DNA of 64,000 bases from Stictocephala bisonia (Eukaryota > Arthropoda > Insecta > Hemiptera > Membracidae): the NCBI GenBank assembly GCA_035578905.1, contig JAQJVL010000256.1:152501-216500 (forward strand), in the 5' to 3' direction. The position numbers and the translations under genes were made by a program. Positions 1 to 11,749 of this stretch are shown here, in pieces (the stretch's first letter is position 1; every line of letters begins with the position of its first letter). The notes under the pieces were generated by a model, which had not been told where the DNA came from, did no database searches, and saw only the letters and a list, made by a program, of their open reading frames with translations.

Positions 1-1479
1 AATCTCCATCATTCTCTCACAAGTGACTATGAACATGAAATTAGTTTGTTTGGAAAGAAGTGAAAAGTTGGTTATTCGACTAAACTTTATTAATTATAAA
101 AGCTCTTTCAAACTTCAAAGATGCTTACTGGACAAGCTTGAATAATTCAGTACTTAAACCAGGTTTCAAATGTTAAATAACCACAGGGAAGAAAGCATTA
201 GAAGTCGCCTTCAATATTACGCTGAATTAGTGTGTCAAGCAAATTAGTTCTCCAGTTTGCTATGGGGATGGCAGGGCCAGTACATTGTCAGTACCTCCCT
301 TTATACCTCCAACTTCTCAAGGATACATGTATGAAATATTCCTTCATATGTATAAAGATGTACATTAGTTGTACTCTATTTATAACTGCCACTGCAGCTA
401 TAAGTAAGTGTTTTTTGTTCTCTTTGCAAAATCTTTAAATTCTCTTTATCCATGTTAGGTGAAGAGTAAGAATCGTCAGTCGTCTGTCCCTTGAATGGGT
501 ATATATATAATTTATGTGGTTATATGTATTAACTAGTTCCATACACGAACAGTGGCATTGAGTGTAACTCAGGTGAAATGTCACAAATTATTTTATTTCA
601 GCTTCTTTGTCTCCTAATTTTGGTGAGGGTTGTATTAAGACAAACCATCTATAATATGTTATTGAGAAATAGATACTTGCATCTAAAAATAACTATTGTA
701 GCAATTAAACTTTGATGTTTTTACTTTATTAGTATTACTTATTAAGATATTCCTTTATTGTAAATTTAAGTAACACAATATTCAGAGTTTTGAAATACGG
801 ACAGAGGACTGAGCTGAGTGATGCTGATTACGTCCTGCTGTATGACGTTTCGTTATGAACAGCACTCATCTGACATCAGGAATTCAGCACAGGAGGGTAA
901 ATGAGTAGGGAGATTGAAGTATCAGCGTGAATCAGCAACCTTCCAGACTATACTCTCATCTGCAACGTTATACTTTGTATTAAATAATTCAATGAATTTA
1001 CATTGTCTAACTCCAACTAAGGGAATTTAGAAAATTGATATTTAAAAAATGTTTTATGTCCATAGATGTTTAAGCTATAAATATAAATACAAACATTTTC
1101 ACTTTGATACATAACTTTTAATATTGTAGTATACATAAATAAGATGGTCAGGAGCGTAGTTGGTTTTTAGCCTAGCTTCATAAGGTTAAACAATCTTAGT
1201 CAGATCCCATTTTGAGTCTGTCATGATAATTGATAGGAAATACCTTATACTACTAAAGGCTTTATTCAACGACACTTCTTCTATAAATAAAGTGAGAACA
1301 GTACTAATGCCCTTCAGACTTATTACATGTCAAAAGCTAAAGACTGGAACAATTAGTATATTAAAACATTTAACATGTGCTATTTAATTCCTTTAATTGA
1401 CACAGTTGCTAGTCGAGTTTATGTGAGAGTCATAATAAATGTTGAAAAGGATCAGCTGATAGCCTTCAGTTGTTAAATT
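1..1479. other. Non-coding, no recognised gene
   Basis: I see no supported gene here. A 68-codon open frame at 232-438 has no recognisable domain and reads like chance. The patch at about 790-970 is less AT-rich than its surroundings and holds TGACGT and TTACGTC half-CRE-like words. That is a weak hint of a regulatory region and nothing more. Confidence 0.5.
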
Positions 1480-1625
1480 TTTTATCGGGCTATAAATTAA
1501 TGCTATTGCTATTGACTATTGCAGGTATAGTCAGCCACAGATTGTAACAATGACTACATGCACTCATCACACTTATTCTAAATCCGTATTCACTAACATC
1601 TTTAAGATCGATAATAAATAAATAA
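1480..1625 (-). repeat. Family A dispersed repeat, terminal fragment
   Basis: On the minus strand this matches the 5' part of the family best seen at 4185-4610 and 62190-62635. The shared marker is the block around 'aacaatgactacatgcactc' (about 1547-1566), followed by a degenerate version of the region after it. Only this terminal part is present. No coding content or pol III promoter is visible, so the class of element is unknown. Confidence 0.55.
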
Positions 1626-1667
1626 CTTATTAATAAAGAAGATAATCTTATATTTTATATACAATGT

Positions 1668-1985
1668 GGTAGAAAAGTCCCGGAACAGCTTAACAAATTC
1701 TGAAACATTGCAGATAAAGCAATGAAACTTAGAACTTCTTTACTGCGTCTATTAATATACTTTTTGAAGTAACCACCATTTTTCTGTCGTATTAGGGGAT
1801 GGCCCGTAAGCAGTCAGATGAAAATCATAAACGAGAGCCTTGGTCGAGTAATGCATCAAATTAAAGATCTTAAGTAGTAGAGCATAAACCCACAAATCCG
1901 ACTTCAAAAGTTAACTTAAAAAAATTACACGAGTTAAAATTTTTTTCAAGTTAAAATCAAGCTCCTGTTCTAGAAGGTTTAATAT
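1668..1985 (+). mobile_element. Degenerate half of a family M MITE
   Basis: The segment shares an ordered series of words with the MITEs at 49183-50049 and 61171-61891: a 'ggatggcccg' block, then 'ggtcgag', then 'caaattaaag', then 'ccgacttcaaaag'. The order and spacing match the first half of the 49.2 kb element. The outer end near 1670 ('aaaagtcccggaac') is a degraded version of the TA-flanked GTCCC-type ends of the 61 kb copy. No matching right end was found, so this is a truncated non-autonomous copy. Confidence 0.5.
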
Positions 1986-2559
1986 TCTTGTCTTGTTTTT
2001 TTTCTTTTGATTTTCATTTTGAATAAGGAATAAAACTATATTTTACTGTGATAATCACTTAGTAATTTTACAGTTATTTTAAATACCTGAAATATACTAA
2101 TGTGAATAAATAGGTTATTTCAAATACATTTACTATTGATACAAACAGAAGACAAAACAGTGACTACTACATAAAAGCATGAAATGGTGTTTGTGTTATG
2201 GGTTTCCTCTCTTTTTCCCAATGAATGCAGTAACTCTATATTTATGTAATGCAATAAGGTAATTTATATACAATTATTTTTCTTCCATTACTAAGAAGAG
2301 CTCCAATCTAAATTGTTTGACTAATAGATTTTGACTGTTGTCAAGAGCAATAGATTGTTACGTTACATTAACGTAAACGTCTTAAGTAAGTTACCAAAAG
2401 TTATTATTTACGGATATAAATATTTCTGTTTTAGTAATTCTTTTCTAATTTATAAATAATTAAACAATAATAAAAACCATATAAGAATATGTCATGACCA
2501 GATGAAACGTTTTATAACCCGAATTATATACATAATAAAAGTCTGGAGTATCCTTGTAG
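1986..2559. other. Non-coding AT-rich spacer
   Basis: I see no gene, repeat family member or structured element in this AT-rich stretch. Confidence 0.5.
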
Positions 2560-2800
2560 GTTGGTAATCAGGGTCGAAATATTGAGTAAAGAAGAGGACT
2601 GAGTTGTTTCCTTGTCACAACTGGAAATCAGAATAGTACTAAGCGGTTTGGACGTAAAGCTGTAGGTACGTTAGTTGCCCTGGCTCTTTCTAGGGAATAG
2701 TCAACCTTAGTTATTACAATGACTACACTCGTTCATCTACACTCATCACACTCATTCACTCTTCATAACTCTGTGATACGCATCTTAATAATGAATATTT
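2560..2800 (-). repeat. Family A dispersed repeat, partial
   Basis: Read on the minus strand, this is a second partial copy of family A. It shares the 'gagtgtgatgagtgtagatg' region (rc of 2733-2752), the 'ctaaggttgacta' block and the 'ggcaactaacgtacctacagc' region with the copies at 16 kb, 50 kb and 62 kb. The distal third seen in the 4185 copy is missing. No function can be assigned. Confidence 0.7.
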
Positions 2801-3325
2801 TACATGATTTGAGTATCAAAGATGAACTATCATTAACCAATATAAAGGTTAAATTATGAGAAATATTAGTTTAAGCTTATAGTCCACATAATAAAGCATT
2901 TTTGTTCCAATCTGACATCTAAAGGGATTTATGTCAGATGTGCGACCTCCGGACTTAGCCCTAACACATGGGGTGGAAGTTAACAAGTGACAGTTTATAG
3001 CCCTGGAGAAGTTGTGAAGGCTCTTGGGGAACTGAAGCTGGCTGACAGTTTTTCCGATGTAAGTATATTTGATTGTAAATCTCATCTCAACTCAAACTTT
3101 TTTTAACATATATGTGTTCTATAATATTGTTCGGTCCACAGGACCCACTTTGTGGCTACTACCTGTCACACTCACTAATTAACTAAATTACACACCAAGA
3201 GGTGTTTGCAGATTTATACTATCAGACAGACACTTTTTTAGTACATGAAGTTAAACTACAATTATTAATGTCATTTATCCTTAATAATTGTGACATTAAT
3301 AATTGTGTCAAACATTTATTTACCT
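2801..3325. other. Non-coding spacer
   Basis: There is no supported gene. A 78-codon minus-strand frame (2849-3085) matches no family I recognise and has no initiation or splicing context that stands out. Confidence 0.45.
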
Positions 3326-3473
3326 TTGTACTCGTACGGGTGAGTGGGCGGGTCAATACCACTGTTCGTATATGTGTGGGTGGGCGGGTAAATACCTTTG
3401 TACGTGTATGGGTGGGCGGGTGGATCAATACCACTGTACGTGTGTGTGTAGGCGGTCGGGTCAATACCATGTG
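3326..3473. repeat. GT-rich minisatellite (GTGGGTGGGCGGGTCAATACC type)
   Basis: About four diverged units of roughly 38 bp combine a GGGTGGGCGGGT block, 'caatacc' and 'tgtacgtgt'. Overlapping frames on both strands are open only because the unit has few stops, so they are not genes. The same unit recurs at 15595-15900, 54150-54235 and 55420-55475, and a relative on the other strand occurs at 10020-10560. Confidence 0.85.
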
Positions 3474-4184
3474 AAAATAGAATGTGGTACACGAGAACAA
3501 AATTTTTCAAAAGCTTCAATTTATATACTTTATATTATATTAAAAATAGATAAATACAACTATAACAAGTCTAAATTAACCTGTATGTGTACTGCTTCAT
3601 AAAGCGTACTATAAAAGTTATATCTCATATATTCCAGGTTGTGGAACTACTTGCATATAGAGAGTGTTACAGAACTTGGATATAAAAACAAATGCACACT
3701 GTCCCTAATGAACAAACAAAGGAGCAAACAAAGAATTAGCTCAGTGTATAAAAAAACCGGTAAAATGGAACGTGGTCCACATTTCAAACACGATGTTGTG
3801 TAACACGTTCTTTAAAGGATATATTGTTCCTGGACATGTGTTTGTATTTTGTTACGTGCATTTACCGTTTATATTTAACCACTTTTTTGTCACGGAAGAT
3901 TTTGTTCAAGCTATTGCATAAAAATTTATTAAATGATTACAAATTTTAAATACATTTATTTACAAATTTATTTGTTATAAATACCTTTTCCCTTAATTTA
4001 CACTTCCCATACATTCCTAAATGTACTTTAATACGCCGCTAAACCATCTTCCGTAGCTTTCTTTAACTATCGTTCTACTTTACCTCAACTAATTTTTTTT
4101 AAATATAAAAGCATAAATATTGTATGCTATGATGTTTAGATAGCTATAAGAATTCATATATGAAAAGTGTTATCATTTCTTTAT
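3474..4184. other. Non-coding spacer
   Basis: I see no gene or repeat signature here, only AT-rich sequence. Confidence 0.45.
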
Positions 4185-4610
4185 TCTTAAGACGCCAATC
4201 ATCAAGATATGGGTGAATATGGATTTCGAATGAGTGTAAATGAACGAGTCTAGTCATTGTTACTATCTGAGTTCAACTTAGCTCAAAAAGTACTATTTAT
4301 TAATAACCCAATATCCAGGGCAATTATGGGACCTACACCTTTACGTGGAATCCGAACCATGTAGTGTTGGTCTGATTTTCAGCTGGCTGAAAAGTCTGAC
4401 ACTCAGTTCTCTTCCCTACACAACATCTGAACCTTGAATAACATCCAACATGAACACCTCAGACGTCTCTAGAAGTGTCCATGTCGATAACAACCATTGA
4501 GTGGACGCCGTGTATTTAGAGGGACGAGGATGGAACCTATTACCTACAATCTCCCAAACACTTTTTCCCCAAGTAGCTGGGTTACAGCACTGCACCATTA
4601 GTGGTGTAAA
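4185..4610 (+). repeat. Family A dispersed repeat, near full length
   Basis: This is the most complete plus-strand copy, about 425 bp. It runs from 'gacgccaatcatcaagatat' to 'gggttacagcactgcacc'. Matching copies lie at 33365-33745 (+), 56290-56610 (+), 62190-62635 (-), and partial ones at 1.5, 2.6, 16.0 and 50.1 kb. Divergence between copies is moderate and scattered, as in an old dispersed element. I see no A/B box, terminal inverted repeat or target duplication, so it could be a solo LTR, a non-autonomous DNA element or a SINE body. A 60-codon minus frame inside it is fortuitous. Confidence 0.8.
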
Positions 4611-4982
4611 TAGTAATAGAAAATAATACTGACGATACTATAACTGGTTAAAACCACTTATTTGAGATTAACATTATTGAAATAACAAGAAATAATCATC
4701 TAAATTACTATAAGGAATTCAAATAGAAATTATAAATTATTTCATCTATGAGAATTAAGTGTTTAGTTAAAAAAAAAAAAAATAAACAAATGTTTGTTCG
4801 TATGTGCTCGTTTGGATGGTTTTACTTGATAAATGTCACGGGCCACTTCTTTCACCAACAATCCAAGCCCCAGGTGAGCTCAGTTACATATAATGTTAGG
4901 TTTTTTTACCTCCGTAATCATTACTGTTTTTTTTTCTTTGTGTTTTATTCTCACCAGGCTATTTGTTGTATAACTGTATACA

Positions 4983-5378
4983 TACAGAGTGGAAAAAATA
5001 TGGAAATGTTTTCACAACAACTTTATTTTTTCCTTACATAATTTGAAAATTTAATTTTTTTAATAATTGTGTTTCATAAAGTACAATTTTTGATGAGAAT
5101 ACTTTTCTTAAAACCGTAAGCAGAAAAATAATATTGCTCAAATTAGTTACTATAAAATTCAAATGGCCGCTACACTAGAAAGGATAAAACTGTTGAAGTC
5201 TGGTTTCCGGTAATTGATTTCTGTTGAGAAGACTTTTCATTTGATACCAAACTCGACCTAGACTTACCTTGAAGATTTTCGTTCTTGTGGGCCGTCTCGC
5301 TGAAAAAAATGAACTATTGGCGTCATAAAGTATGTTCTTTGTGGCTATGACCATGTACAAGATCTTTTTTCACCCTGT
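4983..5378 (+). mobile_element. Family M MITE, monomeric, TA-flanked
   Basis: This is a ~395 bp non-autonomous DNA element. The left end is 'tacagagtggaaaaaatatg' and the right end '...ttttttcaccctgtata', imperfect inverted repeats bounded by TA, as in Tc1/mariner-type elements. The interior matches each half of the dimeric element at 49183-50049: the 'caaattagttac' block, 'gataccaaactcgacctag', 'gggccgtc' and 'aagtatgttctttgtggc'. It encodes no transposase, so mobility would need one supplied elsewhere. Confidence 0.75.
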
Positions 5379-5524
5379 ATATTTAATTGATAAAAATTAA
5401 ATGTGGTTTTTATGTTATTATCTTTGAGGTAGCATACTCAACAGTAGAACATATGAAGTTGTGTTTTTATGCTTCACAAATATGTTGGTAAGTGTAAAAT
5501 ATATATTATAATGGGGCCGGACAG

Positions 5525-5595
5525 TATGCGGCCTACGTGTTATAGTTAGCGCATACAAGGGTTTCAGCAGCGAAGGTTCATCACGAGTGTTACTA
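5525..5595 (+). repeat. Possible tRNA-like SINE head remnant
   Basis: A TATAGTTAGCGCA word (about 5540-5552) resembles a pol III A box. A degenerate B-box-like GGTTCATCAC follows about 35 bases downstream at 5575-5584. The spacing suits a tRNA-derived promoter, but the B box is poor and no second copy lies in the window. Confidence 0.25.
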
Positions 5596-5721
5596 GTTTC
5601 CGCCTTTAAATGTTCAAGTTATGAATGAAAAAATATATAAAACTGTAAAGATGTTTGATATGCTAATTATTGTTTTCATTATTATTTATTGTATTATTAT
5701 TATTAATAGTAATTTATATAG

Positions 5722-5900
5722 ATGGAGAAGAGGTGGAGAGAAGAGAAGAATTCAGAAAGAAGATCAGAGGATTCCAGGGTTTTCAAGAAAAGGCAAAAAA
5801 GAAAACAGGAGCAAAATGGACGGAAGAGAGAAAGAAACAGCATGGAGAAAGAATGAAAGAGTACTGGAAGGAAAGAAAGAAGAGAGAAAATCAATCATGA
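5722..5900 (+). other. Purine-rich open stretch, possible terminal exon
   Basis: A T-rich tract ending in 'tttatatag' at 5721 resembles a 3' splice site. From there a frame of about 59 codons runs to a TGA at 5898-5900. Its product would be very Lys/Arg/Glu-rich, with a 'WTEERKKQHGERMKEYW' block. The DNA is so purine-rich that more than one frame stays open, so openness is weak evidence. I do not recognise a family. It may be the last exon of an unseen gene or just a purine tract. Confidence 0.25.
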
Positions 5901-6029
5901 GAAATTATTTCACGTGGTCCATAGTAAGCCAAAATCGAAGGAAGAAAGAAGAAGTAATTTATATACTAAATAGTTATTTAGACTAACCTATCTAAGCTTG
6001 ATTCGTTACAGTTTATCAAACCAACAACT

Positions 6030-6215
6030 GATCATTGCTGTTAATGACATAGTGGGTGGGGCTTGGTATTGTGCTGTCATCCCACGGCCTACCGTCTTCC
6101 TAGTTATGACAACATTACTTAGAATGGCACAGTGGGGAAGGAGTAGTTCTCGATCTGGCTTTGACCACTCAGTGCCAGTGTATTCATTAGGTCACTTTAT
6201 AAGCAACTTATCTAA
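6030..6215 (+). repeat. Family P dispersed repeat
   Basis: This ~185 bp segment matches the reverse complement of 13130-13330 along its length. Shared blocks in order are 'gtgggtggggctt', 'attg(t/c)gctgtca', 'gtcttcc', 'atgacagcatta'-like, 'cacagtg(g/a)gg', 'ccactc' and 'aggtcacttt'. An 80-codon frame across it is not conserved in the second copy. Element class unknown. Confidence 0.75.
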
Positions 6216-6239
6216 AGCTTTGTTACTTATAATGGTGTG

Positions 6240-7110
6240 ACCACAATTATTCCTATTATGTAAATAAAATAGTAATCTGACACAGCTACTAAATTAAAAT
6301 CTTTTTATAAAGCAGGTTAGTAACGCTACATTTTTTATTTATGAATAGTACATCATTTTTATTATAAATATTATTTATGGTCTTAAACGCTCCATAGATT
6401 TGTATGCATTATAAATTATTTTATAAAAACACATAATAATAGATAATAAAAAGTAACAGCTTTCAATTTTGGGGGATATATATTTTACAATGGAAGAATC
6501 GTTAATTTATTTGAAAATATTAATTGGTTATTAATGACAAGTCCACTCAGGTAATTAGTCTCTTTGAAATGTTATATTTTAGAAAACTAAATATTCAGCC
6601 AAATATGAAGTTCAATTTATATAAATGTTTTTCGTAGTTTGTTTTTCCATTTTATGCAAGTTTCTGCAACCATTTTAAGTTTAAATGATTGATAAATTAT
6701 TTTCAGGTCCTAAAACAATCTTTTCGCCTAATTAATCAGACAGACACTTAATCCTAATAAGAACTTTGGAGAATTACTCCCTTTATATACTGCAATACTA
6801 AAAGTATGACAACTATTTTCAGTTTAAAAAAATTCTGGCGTAAATTCATAATTTATTTTTTGGCAAAACAGAAGCAAAACACATTATCAATATTTGTTAT
6901 GGAACGCAAACTAAATCTACTAAGTACAACAGAGAACATGAAAAATATATCATCAGTAAATAAATAAATAAAGAATGAAAACTAAAATAACTAAAATAAA
7001 ATAAGTTAAATTAAAATATAAGTAACAAACAATGATTTAGCGTTCAATTAAATCAAAAATTCTGTATTGTATTGAATATTTTAATTAATTAATGAACAGT
7101 AAAAGTAAAC
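6240..7110. other. Non-coding AT-rich spacer
   Basis: I see simple AT-rich sequence with short (AAAT)n-like runs near 6955-7010. No gene or structured repeat is visible. Confidence 0.5.
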
Positions 7111-7114
7111 TTCA

Positions 7115-7256
7115 TACAACACAAATTTATTACAATATAAGCGAAAAATTCACAAATATATTATAATACAAGTACAAAATGCACAAATATTATGGTAATC
7201 GATTCCGGTGAACCACGCTCACCTTCCTCAGACCAGAGGGATTCACAAAAGAGGGG
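7115..7256 (+). mobile_element. Family N fold-back MITE, half copy
   Basis: This is one arm of the element seen complete at 8130-8428. It carries the same order of words: 'ttattacaatataagc', 'caagtacaaaatgcacaaat', 'attatggtaatcgat', 'ggtgaaccacgctcacc' and 'cagaccagagggattcac'. The sequence stops at what would be the symmetry centre and the second arm is absent. Confidence 0.8.
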
Positions 7257-7375
7257 TTTTTTGCTAATTAAAAACTTTTTAATCAATGATACCTCGTATG
7301 AATTTAAGTGGGGAGGGATGCTCTTGGTGATGAGGCCATTTTTGTTTTGTAGGTTTAAATAAATTTTTGAACTGC

Positions 7376-7436
7376 AAGAATGGCACAGTGGTAAAATATG
7401 TTTCCCCTTGCATGTTAACATACCGGTTGCGTGGCA
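7376..7436 (+). repeat. Possible tRNA-derived SINE head
   Basis: A good A-box-like word, TGGCACAGTGGTA, starts at about 7381, and a degraded B-box-like word (CCGGTTGCGTGG) lies about 45 bases downstream near 7424. The spacing fits a tRNA-derived SINE promoter. The rest of the element is not recognisable. Confidence 0.3.
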
Positions 7437-7439
7437 ATT

Positions 7440-8129
7440 AACTGCAAATCGTTAGCTATTGTTTTTATTTTAACTAATATATAACTATATTTTCCTCGTT
7501 CAATATACGAAAATGTTATTATGTATGTATTATTATGTATTATGTATGTTAAAAATTATTTTTTTTTTTTCATTACTCCAGTTTTTAAATAGTGTTCTTA
7601 TAGTAACAAAACAAGACACTTGACTTGGTGGTGATAGTTAATTGTAGTTCTGTAGTTTTTTCTGCAACCAGAGTTGACGGTAAATGGTTGGTACTGCAGG
7701 GGTAACTTTTGTTTTGACAAATGTTTGGAAATCATTTAGGATAAAAGACATATTTTTCATAACGATCAAAAGTACTCGATCTAAAACTCGCAGAAAACTT
7801 TACGGCAAGAATACTACTTTTGTTGTTCATTTGCGCATCATGGCCTTTTTATATCCTACTTAGTGATTTAAAAGAGAAATTAATATTTTTAACTTGATGT
7901 TATTCGTTAAAATTGTTAGTTCATAATAATAATAATAAGCAAACAATAATCAAATTCCAAATAAAATACTTGAAAATGTATCAAATATTTAAGTTAAGAA
8001 AAAAAAATTTTTATAAAATACTAAATTGAATGAAATAAAATTAAAAAGTTGTTTAAGATATATGTAGCTATATTCCATAGTAATAGTTTTTTAATCAGCA
8101 TAATACGTGTTGGTACATATACACAAATA
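7440..8129. other. Non-coding AT-rich spacer
   Basis: The stretch holds a short TATTATGTAT-type simple repeat near 7517-7550 and poly-T. No gene is visible. Confidence 0.5.
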
Positions 8130-8428
8130 AAACGTCACACAAAACAAAATGTATTACAATATAAGCACAAAATGCACAAATACATATTACAATACAAGTA
8201 CAAAATGCACAAATATTATGGTGATCGATTTCGGTGAACCACGCTCATCTTCCTCAGACCAGAGGAATTCACACAAAAAATTTGATTTTTGTGAATCCCT
8301 CTGGTCTGAGGAAGGTGAGCGTAGTTCACCGAAATCGATTACCATAATATTTGTGAATTTTTTACTTGTATTGTAATATATTTGTGCATTTTGTGCTTAT
8401 ATTGTAATAAATTTTGTGTTGTGTGACT
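8130..8428. mobile_element. Family N fold-back MITE, complete
   Basis: This ~300 bp element is almost entirely an inverted repeat. The left arm runs from 'cgtcacacaaaac' to 'gaccagaggaattcac' (about 8130-8273). The right arm is its reverse complement (about 8291-8428), ending 'gtgttgtgtgac'. The tip contains 'ctctggtctgaggaaggtga'. Folded, it would make a long hairpin. It has no coding capacity; the open frame across it is a shadow. A second full copy is at 25722-25970, with half copies at 7115 and 14175. Confidence 0.85.
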
Positions 8429-8429
8429 G

Positions 8430-10015
8430 TATATTCTTTATTTTATTTATACTGTATATTCCTTAGATAAAGATGTACATAGAAAAGATGAAAGAATATT
8501 GTTCAAGAACTAACTTTCACTCCAAGACAACGTGAATATTTTTCGGAGGTATTAGCGTTTTCCCAACTCTTGTAACTCAAAATATATTCCTAGTTTGTTT
8601 TTATGCGCATTGGTTAATATCTCTAAAATTTCGAATACAATTATTTGGCTCAAACAGTATGAAGATAGGTCCTATTTAAATTAATCCTAACCAATAAAGG
8701 TCCGAACGATGGAATTGTAATACAAACCAATTCCGCATCAATTCTCTAGGGTAATTTCGATTTAGTTGCTTCCGTTCGTTGCCCACAAATTGCATATTAC
8801 AAACCCCTACATTTCAATTGTTATTTGCTATTGGTATTTAATAGTTTATAGATACGTTGTTTATGATGAACGAAATCTTGTAATGTGTAGTATTGTAATC
8901 TATAAGTAAATAAACATATACATTTTGATTACAATGTACAGCTTACGTCAAATTTGTTTAATTCTTTCTTCACATTAGATATTTATTTTTTTAAAGAAAA
9001 CCTCGTCATAGGAAATTGAAAACCATGAAAAACTTGTATATTTGAAAGTATAGCTCATTGTTTTTCTGTTATGACACTAAAATTTATCAAAATACAATAT
9101 CAATATACCGTTTACCTAAAATGTTTGAACACGTGTTTTAAAAAATTATTGTTTCTTTGATGGAAATTTGAATAATACGATTATGAACTGTTTTCTAACA
9201 GAATTTAGTTGTTATTAACATTTTCGGCTTTGAAGTTCTAAGGTGCAAGTTTGTTTGAACTTCATGTTATTAAAAGTTAAATTTACCAACACTGGATAAA
9301 AATCAGATGATTCTTCTTCTTGAATGTCGTATTGAAGTTAACGTCGTAAAGTAATAAACGCATTCGTGAGCTTTAAGGCGTTTTAACATTTTTAAGAGAG
9401 CTAAAATCTAAAAAAGAAAAACTAAATGAGACAATTTTGACTATCATTTTGAAAAAAAGTCGCAATACAATAAAAAGCTGATCATTTTGTAAAATTATTC
9501 TTTATTTGGACGGTAATTTTCAAAACTTCAATTCAGTCAGTTCAGATGTATTACAGGCATAAATTATGTAGTAAAACCACAAATGGTGTATGTATATCTG
9601 GGAACACAAGCCTTTCAAGTTATACCTTTATAGAACAGGTTTTCTTTTATTTTGACCCATAGAACCAGTTCCTGAAAATGTATGTGAATTACTAATGTAC
9701 CCTGTGTATACCCTGTATATAGTTATTTATTTATGAGTTCACAGATAAATAAATATCTATTGTTTGATCATCATTTTAAATACTAAATTATACAACATTT
9801 TAAGTATAACTGAATATATATCATGCGACTAATAATAATTACTAACAGGAAACAGATATAAAATGTTGTGCCAAGAATTATACAGAAACACCCTCGACAC
9901 ATAAACTGAATGAAATTCCATACACATGAACATGACATTTCTTGTTATGAATATAGTATCCTCATTTAAAATAGAAAATATTATTTTCTTGCTGGATTAT
10001 TAATTAAAACCCACT
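8430..10015. other. Non-coding AT-rich stretch
   Basis: I find no convincing gene, RNA gene or repeat in this 1.6 kb stretch. It is AT-rich with no long open frame. Confidence 0.5.
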
Positions 10016-10019
10016 CGTA

Positions 10020-10560
10020 CATTTACAATGATACTGTCCCACCAACAGGCACAGTAGTATTGACTAACCCACCCACCCTTGTACTTGTGGTACTGAAATT
10101 ACACGTACAGCGGTACTTACTCACCCACTCAATACGTACATTGGTACTGACATACCCACTAAACACGTACGTCGTACAGTGATACTGACCCACCCAACAG
10201 GTACAGAATAGTACTGACCAACACGCCCACTCACCCTTCTCCCCCCAAGTATTGTACCCAAGTACTTGTGGTACTGAAATTAAACGTACAGTGATGCTGA
10301 CCTACCCACGCAACATGTACAGTGATGCTGACTCACTCAACATGTACAGTGATGCTGACTCACCCACCCAACATGTACAGTGATGCTGACTCACCCACCC
10401 AACATGTACAGTGATGCTGACTCACCCACCCACACATACAGTGATGCTGACACCCAACATGTACAGTGATGCTGACTCACCCACCCAACACGTACAGAGA
10501 TGCTGACTCACCCAACACGTACAGTGATGCAGACTCACCCAACATGTACAGTGATGCAGC
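10020..10560. repeat. Minisatellite (GTACAGTGATGCTGACTCACCCACCCAACAT type)
   Basis: The distal part (10290-10560) holds about nine regular units of 18-31 bp built from 'gtacagtgatgctgac', 'tcacccaccc' and 'aacat'. The proximal part (10020-10285) is an older, more diverged version with 'gtactgac' and 'cacccac' words. A 'gtacttgtggtactgaaatt' segment occurs twice (about 10080 and 10261), suggesting a larger block duplication. The unit is related on the opposite strand to the GTGGGTGGGTCAATACCACTGTACGTGT family. Confidence 0.85.
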
Positions 10561-10564
10561 CTGT

Positions 10565-11085
10565 CACTCTTTTACTTGTCTCTCTCAGCTTAAACTTTAT
10601 CCTAAACCTTATATCTACTTTTAGAATTTAAATTAATTTGCATGTATTATTGATAACATTTCTTGCTACTCTTAAAATTACGACAATTGTTAACGTCTAG
10701 TTAATACTTGACAGATCATTTTAAAAGCTTATAACTAGAGTATTTATTTTCTTCCCAACTTCATCATTTTGACTCTACAATCCCTATCTTATATACAATG
10801 CTGTTAGTCTTTACATTTCTTTTACAGTGACATATTTTTAATGTTTGATACTTTGATTCAATTTAAGTTACAACTATGAGTAAATTATTATTATAATAAT
10901 ATTTATCGTAGTAGAGATTCTGAAAAGGTATTTAAAGAATCACGGTTTTCTCGATATGTTCTCTGTAGGTCTTGCATAAATGTATGATTAATCAATAATG
11001 GTTCCTACAAATTATATTTTTTTCAATGAATGAGATGATATTATCAACTAACTCGAAATAGCTGGGCCGTAGAGTGAAACATTTT
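10565..11085. other. Non-coding AT-rich spacer
   Basis: No gene or notable repeat is visible between the minisatellite and the LINE fragment. Confidence 0.5.
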
Positions 11086-11099
11086 AATGGACGAAATAA

Positions 11100-11383
11100 G
11101 TTCTTTATTATCGATCCGTCAATACCCTGTAGTTGCGATGGACCTCCTCGTAGGGAGTGTACATTGTTGAATCGGTTTCGAAATGGCGAGGGCAGACGTA
11201 GTTACTGGAAATATACATGAGGATTGACAGTCTATCAGTCGTGCGAATGCGGGGAGTCTATCCAAACAATTCATCACATAGTTACAGAGTGCCCCCTGCG
11301 ATCCTTTGCGGAGTGATCATCTAACATAAATAGCATCAGTGAAGCAGATCTTAACTGGTTAGATGGATTTGACTTAGATTTGT
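11100..11383 (+). pseudogene. LINE ORF2 C-terminal fragment (Jockey-like clade)
   Basis: One frame reads the characteristic C-terminal end of insect non-LTR retrotransposon ORF2: an 'IIDPSIPC' block, 'PPRRECTLLNRFRNGEGR', then a CCHC-like motif 'CECGES..TIHHIVTECPL' and a closing 'ADLNWLDGFDLDL' before TGA at 11381-11383. In the family this part follows the reverse transcriptase and RNase-H-like region and ends the ORF. Two in-frame stops break it: TGA after 'YWKYT' and TGA after 'RSFAE'. No RT domain precedes it, so it is a 5'-truncated dead copy, typical of LINE insertions. Clade assignment is by resemblance only. Confidence 0.8.
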
Positions 11384-11654
11384 GACAGGAGATCACTTAA
11401 TTATTTCTAATAACAAATGACACAATTTTTGGATCTTGGAACAAATGAATTTATAACTGATTTTTAAAATGAGTAAATAGTAGCTGACAACAAACCACAA
11501 GCTATGTAAATTAATTCACCATCGCTTAAAATAAACATCTTACTGTTTTTTACCCTTGACTTTTGAAACAAATATATTTGATGATAATTATTTAAATATA
11601 TTTTAAGAAAATGTGAATTATTAAAAATAAAAATCAACATTATAATGGAAACAT

Positions 11655-11745
11655 TATAATAAGGAATTTCTTCCTTATTATAATAAAAAGGATATAAGAA
11701 TATAAGAATATAAGAAAAAGAATATAAGAAAAAGGATTTTCTTAG
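11655..11745. repeat. AT-rich hairpin and AATATAAGA simple repeat
   Basis: A perfect short hairpin with TTATAATAAGGAA arms is centred near 11668. It is followed by (AATATAAGA/AAAAGG) low-complexity repeats to about 11740. A 94-codon minus frame spans it and is fortuitous. Confidence 0.6.
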
Positions 11746-11749
11746 CATT

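Noticed and set aside
3202..3602. Four overlapping open frames of 67-99 codons
   Set aside because: They are a by-product of the GT-rich minisatellite. The frames shadow one another on opposite strands and encode only the repeat.
5621..5986. 121-codon open frame as a gene
   Set aside because: It begins in AT-rich intron-like sequence and reads the purine-rich stretch in a different frame from the more protein-like one. Low stop density explains its length.
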